Positions 8,901 through 16,805 are shown, numbered from the stretch's first letter. The stretch: 64,000 bases of DNA from GCA-2794515 sp033763335 (GCA_033763335.1 JANRKU010000086.1:13153-77152); one strand, 5' to 3'. The notes: generated by a model not told the origin, from the sequence alone. Numbers and translations: made by a program.

Positions 8901-9126
8901 TATGGCGGGATATTATATTGCCATTGCCGATTATGAATTGGTCGCAGAAATTATCGGCATGACCACCGCGCATCCGCATTTATTAGAGATGACGCGCATG
9001 TCATCGCTTGAGCCAATCACCTCTAAGCTATATGATGCAAAATCGCCCCAAGAACTTGCGCCCGCTTTTATACGGGGACGCAACCAGAGCATTGAGGCGA
9101 TGGTACAAAAAGTGTTGGGTGCATAG
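5959..9126 (+). CDS. Ser/Thr protein kinase fused to AAA ATPase and TPR domains
   Basis: A 1055-residue multidomain signalling protein without an evident membrane helix. The N-terminal kinase domain (about 10-275) is intact: glycine loop LGAGGMGSV, ATP-anchoring Lys in LALKRV (about 39), catalytic HRDLKPAN (about 144-151), DFG (about 164) and SPE (about 190). An AAA_16-type ATPase follows, with Walker A GGESGVGKS (about 330) and Walker B LILEDLQW (about 440). From about 690 onward come repeated helical pairs of TPR type. The order resembles STAND/MalT-like signal ATPases preceded by a kinase, as in PknK-type proteins, but there is no C-terminal HTH. It probably senses a ligand through the TPRs and phosphorylates unknown targets. 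Confidence 0.9.
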   Translation: MTQTLFANRYMLHDQLGAGGMGSVHRATDRLTNKTLALKRVRLTLNALDPTSQDSHDVRLAIAREFRTLAGLRHPNIVAVLDYGFETHTENDITARHPYFTMDLLVEAKPLDLAGRKKSTEGKIGLLVQMLQALSYLHRRGVIHRDLKPANVLVTPEGVVKVLDFGLALESYSSSTNAGEMAAGTLTYMSPELFNDTPATVASDLYAVGVMACELFLGRHPYVVKTMAQLLNAILNQSPDLTGLNSDIAPVVARLLDKNPDNRYASADAVIHALCQAVALPTPTESATMREGFLQAAKFVGREAELRQLRTALMSILNSSDPVGSAWLIGGESGVGKSRLVDELRIRAMVEGALVLRGQAVVDGGLPYQLWRDPLRRLALSAELDALEISVLKDIVPDLPDLLGVETHNLPPLEGQAQQERLIGTLIKVFKRQTTPIVLILEDLQWAREGLTVLQILLNSIEQMPILIIGNYRDDEAPDLPETLSQMNLLRLGRLDSATIRDLSTAMLGENGKNPQILSFIERETEGNTFFIVEVVRALAEEAGSLSRVGQESLPRSVVAGGIEQVIQRRLSRAPQDEVSQRLLKLVAIAGRQLDLEVLYQIVLNWREEGLSAQETDVDHWLTACTNAAIFESADGEFRFSHDKLREYLLDHLRDDERRFLAQTLASAIETVYPDDNSRATPLTEFWLQARDYQKAGYYGVIATRQLNRAGNYRQVVMLTERLLKRSIRQMERVSLLRALAIAYASLGDFERADACYGESATIAQAANDHPSLARALLGQVTTSMQLRKTGLMQVYLDQAMKIYQQLNDKHGIGNVLLQRAVVAESRMDYESAQNFAQQALEAHLQVDDHEGIGHDMMILGRAYMHQSQLEEAHGYMQQALGYARQSGAMRFIVQALCNLALILIEQGSDLMPQARIYLAEAQTLAENSGDQPNLAWVHDLLGVLSLKEGNLTESYAHFLTALKLAQATKITYKQLDILTDMAGYYIAIADYELVAEIIGMTTAHPHLLEMTRMSSLEPITSKLYDAKSPQELAPAFIRGRNQSIEAMVQKVLGA

Positions 9127-9189
9127 CGATTAAAACCCATAAATAGGACGGTTTGCCGATTTTTTGAGGGGCAGATTGATGTGATGTAG

Positions 9190-9209
9190 GGGCTTGCCAT
9201 GGCAAGCCC
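9190..9209. repeat. REP-like palindrome, GGGCTTGCC family, copy 3
   Basis: Perfect GGGCTTGCCATGGCAAGCCC with a GTAG foot overlapping its first base, the arrangement expected of a RAYT-mobilised REP. It lies between the convergent kinase and VOC genes. Confidence 0.85.
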
Positions 9210-9221
9210 GCCTTAAAATCA

Positions 9222-9593
9222 TCATTGAGGGTTCATTGGCTCCCACAGTTCAATGGGGTTGCCTTCTGGGTCATGCACTCTGGCAAAGCGACCATTGGGA
9301 TATGTGGTTTCATCCACTGTCACCGTATTCCCATTGGCACGTAGTTGCGCCACCATCGCATCGAGGTTTTGCACTCTAAAATTAATCATCCATTGCTGAG
9401 TTGCACGTCCAAAATAATCGGTAGATTCTTCAAATTGGGCAAAGATGGTTATCCCTGCCTGCTGTTGCCACGGAATTGCATTGTAATCTTGTGGGGATTG
9501 GTTAATGCCTAAATTTTTTTCGTACCATTCTGCAAGCACCTGTGGATTTTTTGCCCGAAAGAAAAAACCACCTATTCCTAAAACTTTCTCCAT
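9222..9593 (-). CDS. VOC-superfamily (glyoxalase/bleomycin-resistance fold) protein
   Basis: A 123-residue protein of the vicinal-oxygen-chelate superfamily. It starts with the beta-strand GIGGFFFRAKNPQVLAEWY followed by YEKNLGI, the usual helix-turn. It ends with VHDPEGNPIELWEP, where the Glu in IELWEP sits at a typical metal-ligand position. MINFRVQNLDAMVAQL marks the second beta-alpha-beta unit. VOC proteins act as glyoxalases, dioxygenases, isomerases or drug-binding proteins, and the substrate cannot be read from the sequence. The first metal ligand, often His near the N-terminus, is not obvious. It has no operon partner. A second VOC gene in the window, at 41537-41959, is broken. Confidence 0.85.
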   Translation of the reverse strand: MEKVLGIGGFFFRAKNPQVLAEWYEKNLGINQSPQDYNAIPWQQQAGITIFAQFEESTDYFGRATQQWMINFRVQNLDAMVAQLRANGNTVTVDETTYPNGRFARVHDPEGNPIELWEPMNPQ

Positions 9594-9777
9594 GAGAAAC
9601 TCCTGTTCTATTTTAGGTCATTATAAGCTAAAACGGCATATCAGACAATTAACATGAGGGTGTTATTTTTTGGCTATAATCACCACTTTCTACATCCACA
9701 AATGAAAGCGTTTCCAAATAGCCCATTTAGGCATAGAATAGAGACAAAATAATTATTGTTGATGAAAGGATTTTCTC

Positions 9778-11358
9778 ATGGCATGGTATCACAATGCAAT
9801 TTTTTATGAATTGTATCCCCGCGCTTTTATGGATGGCAATAATGACGGGTATGGGGATTTTGCGGGGTTGCGTCAAAAATTAGATTATCTGCAATGGCTT
9901 GGTGTGGATTGTCTGTGGATTACCCCCGTTTTCCCCTCACCCTTGCGCGATGATGGCTATGACATCTCCAGTTTTTATAGCATAGATGGCATGTATGGCA
10001 TGATGGAAGATTTTATCCTCACGGTGAAATCTATCCGTGAACGCGGGATGAAAGTCGTGTTGGATTTGGTACTCAATCACACATCCGACCAGCACCCATG
10101 GTTTATTGATGCCCGTAGTAGCAAAGACTCGCCCTTCCGTGATTATTATGTGTGGTCAGATACCACCGAAAAATATCAGGATGCGCGGATTATTTTTGTA
10201 GATACAGAAAAATCGAATTGGGCGTATAACGAAGCCACCAACGATTATTATTGGCATCGGTTTTATAGCCACCAACCCGATTTGAATTATGACAACCCAA
10301 AAGTCCAAGAGGAAATGCTGGCTATTGCCCGTTTCTGGCTCAATTTTGGGGTGGATGGCTTCCGTGTGGATGCTGTTCCCTATCTGATTGAGCGCGAAGG
10401 GACAAATTGCGAAAATCTGCCAGAAACACATGATTTCGTCAAAAAATTACGCAAGATGGTAGATGACGAATTTCCGGGGGCGTTGCTCCTCGCAGAAGCC
10501 AATCAATGGGCAAAAGATTTATTGCCTTATTTTGGCGATGAGGATGAATTTCAGATGTGTTTTCATTTCCCCGTTATGCCCCGTTTATATATGGCACTCG
10601 CCAAAACCGATAGAACCAGTGTGGTGGAAATCCTCAAAGATACCCCACCCATCCCCAAGACGGCACAATGGGCAACCTTTTTGCGGAATCATGACGAATT
10701 GACGCTGGAAATGGTCACAGAAGAAGAACGCCAATTCATGTGGAATTTTTATGCCAAAGACCGCGCCCAACGCATGAATTTGGGCATCCGCCGTCGGCTC
10801 GCGCCATTGATGGATAATGACCGTCGTCGCATCGAATTGATGTATTCGTTGTTGCTCACACTCCCCGGTGCGCCTGTGTTGTATTATGGCGATGAAATCG
10901 GCATGGGCGATAATATTGCCCTATTCGATAGAAACGGTGTGCGGACACCCATGCAATGGAACGCTACCCCCAATGGCGGATTTTCATCGGCATCGGCGTT
11001 ATATGCCCCCGCGATTGATGACCCCACCTTTGGCTATGCACAGGTGAATGTCGAATCACAACAAGCAGATTCTGGGTCATTGCTCCATACGGTGCGCCAA
11101 TTGCTCCATACGCGCAAAGGCATATCTGCATTGGGTGAAGGGGCGCTTATCTGGCTAGAAGAATTGCCCATCACGACATTATGCTTCTGGCGAGAAGATG
11201 CCACTAGCAAAATTTTGGCATTACACAATTTGGCGGGTGAACCCATCACCATACCGCTCCCCACAGGCACATTCACCGACCTGCTGGCGGAGAAATCCGA
11301 AGCAGGGCAGGTGATACTCCCCGCGTATGGGTATCGTTGGCTGAAACTTCAAGCGTAA
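9778..11358 (+). CDS. treS: Trehalose synthase (maltose alpha-D-glucosyltransferase)
   Basis: A GH13 enzyme of 526 residues that would interconvert maltose and trehalose (EC 5.4.99.16). It begins with WYHNAIFYELYPRAFMDGN, almost a signature for TreS. The (beta/alpha)8-barrel motifs are all visible: LVLNHTSDQHPWF, QPDLNYDNP, GFRVDAV with the catalytic nucleophile Asp (about 199), LLAEANQW with the acid/base Glu (about 239) and FLRNHDE with the transition-state Asp (about 306). DRNGVRTPMQW is another conserved TreS block. There is no fused maltokinase domain and no glycogen or GlgE gene nearby. Trehalose made this way is usually a compatible solute or carbon store. A strong hairpin terminator follows the stop, so it is probably a single-gene transcript. 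A TATAAT occurs at 9675-9680. Confidence 0.93.
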   Translation: MAWYHNAIFYELYPRAFMDGNNDGYGDFAGLRQKLDYLQWLGVDCLWITPVFPSPLRDDGYDISSFYSIDGMYGMMEDFILTVKSIRERGMKVVLDLVLNHTSDQHPWFIDARSSKDSPFRDYYVWSDTTEKYQDARIIFVDTEKSNWAYNEATNDYYWHRFYSHQPDLNYDNPKVQEEMLAIARFWLNFGVDGFRVDAVPYLIEREGTNCENLPETHDFVKKLRKMVDDEFPGALLLAEANQWAKDLLPYFGDEDEFQMCFHFPVMPRLYMALAKTDRTSVVEILKDTPPIPKTAQWATFLRNHDELTLEMVTEEERQFMWNFYAKDRAQRMNLGIRRRLAPLMDNDRRRIELMYSLLLTLPGAPVLYYGDEIGMGDNIALFDRNGVRTPMQWNATPNGGFSSASALYAPAIDDPTFGYAQVNVESQQADSGSLLHTVRQLLHTRKGISALGEGALIWLEELPITTLCFWREDATSKILALHNLAGEPITIPLPTGTFTDLLAEKSEAGQVILPAYGYRWLKLQA

Positions 11359-11365
11359 AAATGAC

Positions 11366-11400
11366 GGACACCTTATAATAGAGGTGTCCATTTTTATTTA
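11366..11400 (+). terminator. Rho-independent terminator of treS
   Basis: GGACACCT / AGGTGTCC arms around an 8-nt loop, followed by ATTTTTATTT, eight bases after the treS stop codon. Confidence 0.85.
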
Positions 11401-11411
11401 GGGAGTTTGAT

Positions 11412-11909
11412 ATGAACGAATCGAATAAATCGTATGCGTTGCAAACATCGCTGGTCATCCTTGCGGTGGCATTTGCCACACTTGGGTGTGTTTTGTTTCA
11501 GCCCGTTATCGGCAATGTATATAGCAATATTATGCCCAATTTGGGTGGTCAGTCTTCGCCCTTGCCAGAAGATGTCGCTAAAACATGGTTTGAGGCACTT
11601 TTTCGTGCCGATGGTCAAGCCTTGCGCGATAATATGTGCCAAGCGCAACGTTCTGCCATTACCGATGACGTTGTTAATAATTTGGAAAGTTCGTTAAGTG
11701 GCGCTGGTGCAACCATGAATACAGAGGGTGTCACGTATAGTTATAATGATTCGACAAACACAGTGACATTAGGTGGGACAATTTCTGTGACTGTATCTGG
11801 TCAAACCGTAGATGTGCCAATGGATACTTTTCCATTGGGAAGTTTGCCGATGATACAAGAAAATGGCAGGTGGTTTGTTTGCTTGGATATAAATGAACCT
11901 TTGGGATAG
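11412..11909 (+). CDS. Small membrane-anchored extracytoplasmic protein
   Basis: A 165-residue protein with an N-terminal hydrophobic segment (SLVILAVAFATLGCVLFQPVIG). This segment could be a plain signal anchor, or a weak lipoprotein signal with Cys after TLG. After a Pro/Ser-rich linker comes a domain of about 110 residues starting EDVAKTWFEALFRADGQAL and ending LPMIQENGRWFVCLDI. That pattern, a helix then a strand ending in W-x-V, resembles DUF4878/SnoaL-like accessory lipoproteins; I do not assign a function. A 50-residue remnant at 11947-12099 resembles its C-terminus. The terminator of treS lies between, so this gene has its own promoter, which I could not place with confidence. Confidence 0.75.
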   Translation: MNESNKSYALQTSLVILAVAFATLGCVLFQPVIGNVYSNIMPNLGGQSSPLPEDVAKTWFEALFRADGQALRDNMCQAQRSAITDDVVNNLESSLSGAGATMNTEGVTYSYNDSTNTVTLGGTISVTVSGQTVDVPMDTFPLGSLPMIQENGRWFVCLDINEPLG

Positions 11910-11946
11910 TAATTTTTTTTGAATAAAATAGGATGAGGATAAATTG

Positions 11947-12099
11947 ATGAATAAGGTCTTGGTTAGTCTACAGCCACAAGGTCAAAGCCAACCGATAGAT
12001 TTTCCCATCACAGAGTATTTATTCACCGAGTTGCCGATGGTCAAAGAGGCAGACGCATGGAAGGTATGTATAGATTTGGGCGTTGCTATAGGGGGGTAA
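11947..12099 (+). pseudogene. C-terminal remnant of a duplicate of the upstream gene
   Basis: A 50-codon frame starting ATG at 11947. Its end, FTELPMVKEADAWKVCIDL, aligns with the C-terminus of the preceding protein (GSLPMIQENGRWFVCLDI), and the stretch before it also aligns (VSLQPQGQSQPIDFPI against VTVSGQTVDVPMDTFPL). Signal anchor and N-terminal helix are missing. This is best read as what is left of a tandem duplicate. The alternative is a small expressed protein, but it would lack an export signal and a complete fold. Confidence 0.65.
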
Positions 12100-12145
12100 T
12101 TGCTCCTATTCATAAAAATTTCGGAATTTCTTAACATCAAACTAC

Positions 12146-12174
12146 TTGACATAATTGTTAAATAGGTGTTAAAT
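12146..12174 (+). promoter_or_regulatory. Sigma70-type promoter upstream of a leader hairpin
   Basis: Perfect TTGACA, a 17-bp spacer, then TTAAAT. Predicted start is near 12181, just where a terminator-like hairpin begins. Confidence 0.55.
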
Positions 12175-12181
12175 AGAGTTT

Positions 12182-12214
12182 AAGAGTGCGGTACAAAAAC
12201 CGACACTCTTTTTT
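12182..12214 (+). terminator. Leader terminator or attenuator
   Basis: AAGAGTG-CGGT / ACCG-a-CACTCTT stem with a 6-nt loop and a run of six T. It sits between a good promoter and the gene at 12276, so it may attenuate that gene; alternatively it ends transcription from the remnant at 11947-12099. Confidence 0.7.
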
Positions 12215-12275
12215 CATCTAATGTTAACATCCAGATGCGACCATTCACCGCATCTTTAGAAAAAAAGGAGGCAGA

Positions 12276-12725
12276 ATGAATACTGCAAACGCTCGTACTA
12301 TCCTTGCCGAAACCGCCCGCCTCGTGGAATTGACCGCGATTTTTCAAGCGCGTTATGGCAAATCTTATCGTGTTTCCGCCACCAGCCCAAGTGACGCATG
12401 GAAATTGCATCATGCTATTTTGGACACCCAACACATCATCGCCCACCTCATTGACCCACAAGTGTTGGAACACCCCCATAATCGTTATGGAAAATGGTGG
12501 GAACGTCATGATGTGATGGAAGCAAGTATGGCACAACAAATGATTAACGAAGTGGCACATCTCATCGCTGTCGTGGCACATTATGAAGCCAACGAACAAG
12601 ACGGTAAAGCCACATGGTCTCATGCGCTCACCACCACCCAAAGTGCCATTGCGGGGATTTTGCACCCACAAGCCTTTGTCGTGCCTGCATCACTCACTCA
12701 GGATGTCCAACGCAACGCAAGTTGA
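12276..12725 (+). CDS. Unknown all-helical cytoplasmic protein
   Basis: A 149-residue protein I do not recognise. It is predicted almost wholly helical, has no signal peptide or membrane segment, and is rich in His and Ala (LHHAILDTQHIIAHLIDPQ, EVAHLIAVVAHYEA). A perfect AGGAGG lies five bases before the ATG, an unusually strong ribosome-binding site for this window, so expression may be high. Upstream are a sigma70-like promoter and a terminator-like leader hairpin, and downstream a strong terminator; it is therefore a single-gene unit with possible attenuation. The several histidines could suggest metal or haem contact, but no fixed motif is present. Confidence 0.8.
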   Translation: MNTANARTILAETARLVELTAIFQARYGKSYRVSATSPSDAWKLHHAILDTQHIIAHLIDPQVLEHPHNRYGKWWERHDVMEASMAQQMINEVAHLIAVVAHYEANEQDGKATWSHALTTTQSAIAGILHPQAFVVPASLTQDVQRNAS

Positions 12726-12761
12726 GGTGTTATGTGTTTAATCACAAATAATTTCTGAAGA

Positions 12762-12790
12762 AGCGAGCCACCCAGCTCGCTTTTTTATTT
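12762..12790 (+). terminator. Rho-independent terminator
   Basis: AGCGAGC / GCTCGCT stem with a 6-nt loop followed by TTTTTTATTT, 37 bp after the stop of the helical protein gene. Confidence 0.85.
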
Positions 12791-12811
12791 CCCCGTCCAT
12801 TTTTAGGTGAC

Positions 12812-12831
12812 GGGCGCAACATGTTGCGCCC
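12812..12831. repeat. REP-like palindrome, GGGCGCAAC family, copy 1
   Basis: Perfect GGGCGCAACATGTTGCGCCC followed by TTAC. Identical or near-identical copies lie at 55967-55986 and 60455-60474. Confidence 0.85.
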
Positions 12832-12852
12832 TTACAAAGGTAACGCTAACAA

Positions 12853-14511
12853 TTACCCACGCCCACGAATTTTTTGTACCAGCCAGCGCAATTCTTCTAA
12901 GCGCAATGCCCATGCCAAAATCAAAAATATGCCAATGCTCATGCCACCAGAGACGATGAGCAATAACGATTCGCGCACAATCCCATCAGACCCAATCCAA
13001 TTGGTGAGCAGGGGCAAACTCACAGCGCCCACCACACCCATTGCACCCGCCGCGATGCCCGTTTTGATGAGCGTCATCCAGAGGCGTTCACCGCCCACAC
13101 CGCCGATTTTAGGTATGAGTAGAATGGCACTAATCCCCGCGTGCAAAATATGTTTGGCGCTATCGGCAATCATCAGGCTTAACAATCCATATTGGTCTAC
13201 CAATACTAGCGATACGACCATATATGCCACCAAACAGAAAAACCCGATAATCGCAGGTGTGAGCGTATCTTGGCGGGCATAAAAGGCATATACTAACAAT
13301 AAATCCACCGCCGCAAATGGCAATCCTGCCAAATAAACATGCAAGACCAGCGATGTCATGTGGGTATCGGCAGGGGTGAATGCACCATGTTCAAATAACA
13401 GGGCAATGATGGGTGTTCCCAATACGAATAAGCCAATGCAGGCGGGGATAATCAGCGCGAAGGTGAGGCGCAATCCCAAACCGAGCGTACTGACGAAAGC
13501 GCGATTATTGTCATCGGCAAAATTCTTTTTATCCACAATCAGCGCCGCTTGACGCGATAGCGTTGGCAAAATGGCGATGCTAATGGCAGTTGCTACCAGC
13601 CCTTGCGGAAATTGCATGAGGGTTGTGGCGAGTTCCATATAATTGATGCTGGAATTCCCTGTGCGACTGGCGAGATTATAACTGAACGGGCGAATCACAA
13701 GGGTATCCATAATCAGCGAAAACATCACAGGCAGATAGAGCCATCCGATTTTTTTGAGGGCAGGATGCCGAAAATTGAACCGATACCGCGCCTGATTGCC
13801 AAAAAGTCCGGGGGCTTGGAGTAGCATTTGTGCCAATGCCCCAATGAGCCACCCAACAGCAACGGCAGTGATGCCATAATCGGGGCGACTCATCACCCAC
13901 TGCGGTGTGCCATCTCCCCATTGCATGGTGAGGGCAGGGGGTGGGGTGAATACGAGGGCAATAACCACAATACACGCATTAAAAATAGTCGTGGCGAAGG
14001 CAGGATAGCTAAATACATGCAAGGCATAAAGGGCGGCGCTGATGATGGCAAAAATCGCCATGAATATCAACGCAGGCGATGTGATGCGGAGCAATGTCAC
14101 CGCCACCGCTTGAATATCGGCAGAATATCCCCCGCCAAAAATTTGTACCACCAACGGCGCACCCAATTGTAGCCCAATCACCAGCACCGACATGAGCAAC
14201 ACGACAATGTTGAGCAATGCCGATACAATCCGCCATAATTCGGCTTTTCCCTGCTTGGCGACAATTTCGCTCAAAACGGGGATGATTGCCCCATTCACAT
14301 GCCCTGCAATGAGCAAATCATAGGCACTTTTGGGGATGAGGATGGCAACGCGCAAGGCACTCGCCACCGCACTTGCACCGAATAGATTGGTGATGACAAT
14401 TTCGCGCAATAAGCCTAATACGCGACTGGTGATATTGCCTAATGCGAGCAAGCCTGTGGCTTTGGCGAGGCGGGTTTCGGTGGCTTGTTGTGATTCGGCT
14501 ACAAGGCTCAT
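12853..14511 (-). CDS. murJ: MurJ/MviN-family lipid II flippase
   Basis: An integral membrane protein of 552 residues in the MOP exporter superfamily, expected to flip lipid-linked peptidoglycan precursor across the membrane. The N-terminus (LLALGNITSRVLGLLREIVITNLFG) carries the MurJ signature with its conserved Arg residues. About 14 hydrophobic helices follow. MEYLATTLMQFPQGLVATAISIAILPTLSR-like text near the middle (ELATTLMQFPQGL) is also a family hallmark. The start at 14511 overlaps the stop of the upstream adenylyltransferase gene by four bases (ATGA), so the two are translationally coupled. A different MOP lipid substrate, such as a glycan carrier, cannot be excluded. Confidence 0.9.
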   Translation of the reverse strand: MSLVAESQQATETRLAKATGLLALGNITSRVLGLLREIVITNLFGASAVASALRVAILIPKSAYDLLIAGHVNGAIIPVLSEIVAKQGKAELWRIVSALLNIVVLLMSVLVIGLQLGAPLVVQIFGGGYSADIQAVAVTLLRITSPALIFMAIFAIISAALYALHVFSYPAFATTIFNACIVVIALVFTPPPALTMQWGDGTPQWVMSRPDYGITAVAVGWLIGALAQMLLQAPGLFGNQARYRFNFRHPALKKIGWLYLPVMFSLIMDTLVIRPFSYNLASRTGNSSINYMELATTLMQFPQGLVATAISIAILPTLSRQAALIVDKKNFADDNNRAFVSTLGLGLRLTFALIIPACIGLFVLGTPIIALLFEHGAFTPADTHMTSLVLHVYLAGLPFAAVDLLLVYAFYARQDTLTPAIIGFFCLVAYMVVSLVLVDQYGLLSLMIADSAKHILHAGISAILLIPKIGGVGGERLWMTLIKTGIAAGAMGVVGAVSLPLLTNWIGSDGIVRESLLLIVSGGMSIGIFLILAWALRLEELRWLVQKIRGRG

Positions 14512-15023
14512 GGGAGTCCTTTGATACGGGCGATGAGGGCAGAGGTACTGCGTTCTGGCACGAGGTCTATCAACACGACTTGCCCGCCATACGATTCAAT
14601 CAGAGGGCGTTCTGGCAGGGGTTTGGTGTGATAATCGCCACCTTTTACATAAATATCGGGACGTAGGGCTTCGATTAGTCCATTGGCAGTATCATCTTCA
14701 AAAATAATCACCGCCGAAATAGGGATGAGTGCGGCTAATAATCTGGCGCGTTCTGTGGCGGGGATGAGGGGACGACCAACGCCCTTGAGCCGTGTGGTGC
14801 TGGCATCGCCATTGAGTCCCAAAAAGAGGGCATCGCCTAATGCCCGCGCTTGCTCCAAATAGTCCAAATGCCCCACATGGAGCAGGTCAAAATGCCCGTT
14901 GGTAAAGACCAGACGGTGATTTTGCCGATGCAATAGCTCGCGCTGGTGAATCGCCTGTGAAAGTGTGAGAATTTCTCCCAAAATAGCCCCTATCGTGTGT
15001 GAAATGTTTGGGTTATTATGCAA
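14508..15023 (-). CDS. HldE/RfaE2-like cytidylyl/adenylyltransferase
   Basis: A 171-residue nucleotidyltransferase of the cytidylyltransferase-like family. The N-terminal motif VFTNGHFDLLHVGHLDYL contains the nucleotide-binding H-x-G-H. LNGDAST, the PATERARLLAAL stretch and DIYVKGGDYH are typical of the RfaE domain II (D-glycero-beta-D-manno-heptose 1-phosphate adenylyltransferase). It stands alone without the kinase domain of bifunctional HldE. In organisms without lipopolysaccharide, such enzymes may activate heptose for glycan or surface-layer decoration. It overlaps murJ by four bases and is transcribed first, which links sugar activation to envelope export. It diverges from the sat-cysC gene across 35 bp. 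The precise sugar substrate is inferred. Confidence 0.85.
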   Translation of the reverse strand: MHNNPNISHTIGAILGEILTLSQAIHQRELLHRQNHRLVFTNGHFDLLHVGHLDYLEQARALGDALFLGLNGDASTTRLKGVGRPLIPATERARLLAALIPISAVIIFEDDTANGLIEALRPDIYVKGGDYHTKPLPERPLIESYGGQVVLIDLVPERSTSALIARIKGLP

Positions 15024-15058
15024 ATCACCATTTTATCAAAATTCCAAAAGGTGCATAG

Positions 15059-16762
15059 ATGACAGGTTTGATTTCCCCCTATGGTAACACACTCATTAAC
15101 CTTGTTATACCCCAAGACCAATTAGCAGAAAAATTGGCACATGCCAAGACACTCCCCGTTGTGAATTTATCCATGCGGGCAATTTGTGATTTAGAATTGT
15201 TGGCGACTGGTGCTTTTTCGCCATTAGCTGGTTTTATGAATCAAGCCGATTTTGAATCGGTGGTACACACCATGCGCCTCGCCAATGGCACATTGTTCCC
15301 CATGCCCATCGTCCTCCCTGTGCCAGATAATGGTGCATTGTCGTTGGATACGGAAGTCGCACTCGCTGATGAACGCAATAATTTGCTGGCAATTTTGCGC
15401 CTCGATGAATTATATGCGTGGGATTATACCGCCACCGCCCAAGAAGTCTTTGGCACCCTCGATACCCGTCATCCCATCGTGGCAGAAATGACCCGTTGGC
15501 ACAAATTGTTTGCATCGGGCAAATTAGAAGTCCTCAGCTTGCCAAAACACTACGATTTTCTCCCCTTGCGTCGTACCCCTGCGGAAGTCCGTGAAGCCCT
15601 TACATCATTTGGCAAATCGAATGTGGTGGCTTTCCAAACCCGTAACCCCCTCCACCGCGCCCATGAAGAACTGACCAAACGTGCCGCCCGTTCTATTGAC
15701 GGCACATTGCTTTTGCATCCTGTGGTTGGCATGACCAAACCGGGCGATGTTGACCATTTCACCCGTGTGCGGACATATAAGGCGTTGGTAGAAAACCACT
15801 ATCAACCCCATGAGGTGCTATTGTCATTGCTCAATTTGGCAATGCGGATGGGCGGACCGCGTGAAGCCGTCTGGCACGCCATCATTCGCCGTAATCATGG
15901 CGCAAATCATTTCATTGTGGGACGTGACCACGCGGGACCGGGCAATGATTCCAACGGCAAACCCTTCTATGGACCGTATGATGCCCAAGAATTAGTCGCC
16001 CAATTTGCGGATGAAATCGGCGTGAAGATGATTCCCTTCAAGGAATTGGTCTATTTGGCAGATGAAAATCGGTATGAAGAAGATGATAAAGTGCCAGCAG
16101 GGGCAACTGTCAAAAAAATCTCTGGGACACAAGTCCGTGAAGATTATTTGGGCAAGGGTATCCCCCTGCCAGCATGGTTCACCCACAAAGAAGTGGCAGA
16201 AGTCTTGGCAGAAAGTTACCCCCCACTGCACCGTCAAGGTTTCGTGATTTGGTTCACAGGATTAAGCGGGTCGGGTAAATCCACCACCGCCGAAATTTTA
16301 TCGGCATTATTGCTCGAACATGGCAGACAAGCCACCATGTTGGATGGCGACATTGTCCGCCAACACCTGACAAAAGGGTTGGGATTTTCTCCAGAAGACC
16401 GTGATACCAATATTCGGCGCATTGGCTTTGTCGGGAGCGAAATTTGTCGGCATGGTGGCGCGGTGATTTGTGCCGCCATCAGCCCCTATCGCGCTACCCG
16501 TGACGAAGTGCGGGCGATGGTCGGTGAAAATTTCATCGAAGTGTTCGTGGATACCCCTATTGAGGTTTGTGAAGAACGCGACATCAAAGGCATGTATGCC
16601 AAAGCACGGCGCGGGGAAATCAAAGACTTTACGGGTGTAGATGCCCCATACGAAGCCCCACTCAAGCCAGAAGTTACCCTGACCACGGTGGAACATACCC
16701 CCGAACAAAATGCCCATAAGCTGATTGCGTATTTGCGCTCACGCGGATTTGTCCACGCATAA
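15059..16762 (+). CDS. Bifunctional sulfate adenylyltransferase/adenylylsulfate kinase
   Basis: A 567-residue fusion of ATP sulfurylase (about 1-385) and APS kinase (about 395-567), which would convert sulfate to APS and then to PAPS. The sulfurylase part has QTRNPLHRAHEE, with the nucleotide-binding H-x-x-H, HPVVGMTKPGD and IVGRDHAGPG. The kinase part has the P-loop GLSGSGKST (about 402-410), LDGDIVR and the IKGMYAKARRGEIKDFTG segment with APS-binding residues. Both halves look complete and catalytically intact. No cysH, cysD/N or sulfotransferase gene is near, so it is unclear whether PAPS feeds cysteine synthesis or sulfation. A hairpin follows the stop. The gene diverges from the adenylyltransferase-murJ pair. 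Confidence 0.93.
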   Translation: MTGLISPYGNTLINLVIPQDQLAEKLAHAKTLPVVNLSMRAICDLELLATGAFSPLAGFMNQADFESVVHTMRLANGTLFPMPIVLPVPDNGALSLDTEVALADERNNLLAILRLDELYAWDYTATAQEVFGTLDTRHPIVAEMTRWHKLFASGKLEVLSLPKHYDFLPLRRTPAEVREALTSFGKSNVVAFQTRNPLHRAHEELTKRAARSIDGTLLLHPVVGMTKPGDVDHFTRVRTYKALVENHYQPHEVLLSLLNLAMRMGGPREAVWHAIIRRNHGANHFIVGRDHAGPGNDSNGKPFYGPYDAQELVAQFADEIGVKMIPFKELVYLADENRYEEDDKVPAGATVKKISGTQVREDYLGKGIPLPAWFTHKEVAEVLAESYPPLHRQGFVIWFTGLSGSGKSTTAEILSALLLEHGRQATMLDGDIVRQHLTKGLGFSPEDRDTNIRRIGFVGSEICRHGGAVICAAISPYRATRDEVRAMVGENFIEVFVDTPIEVCEERDIKGMYAKARRGEIKDFTGVDAPYEAPLKPEVTLTTVEHTPEQNAHKLIAYLRSRGFVHA

Positions 16763-16772
16763 TGATATAGCC

Positions 16773-16801
16773 TATGCCTTCTCCAGTGCGGAGAAGGCAT
16801 A
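16773..16801. terminator. Hairpin between convergent genes
   Basis: TATGCCTTCTCC / GGAGAAGGCATA stem with a 5-nt loop, placed exactly between the stops of sat-cysC and the methyltransferase gene. It lacks a T-run on either strand, so it may only slow polymerase. Confidence 0.55.
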
Positions 16802-16805
16802 AGTG

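Noticed and set aside
12821..13282. Open frame of 153 codons on the plus strand
   Set aside because: Antisense to murJ, which is intact and recognisable along its whole length; no motif.
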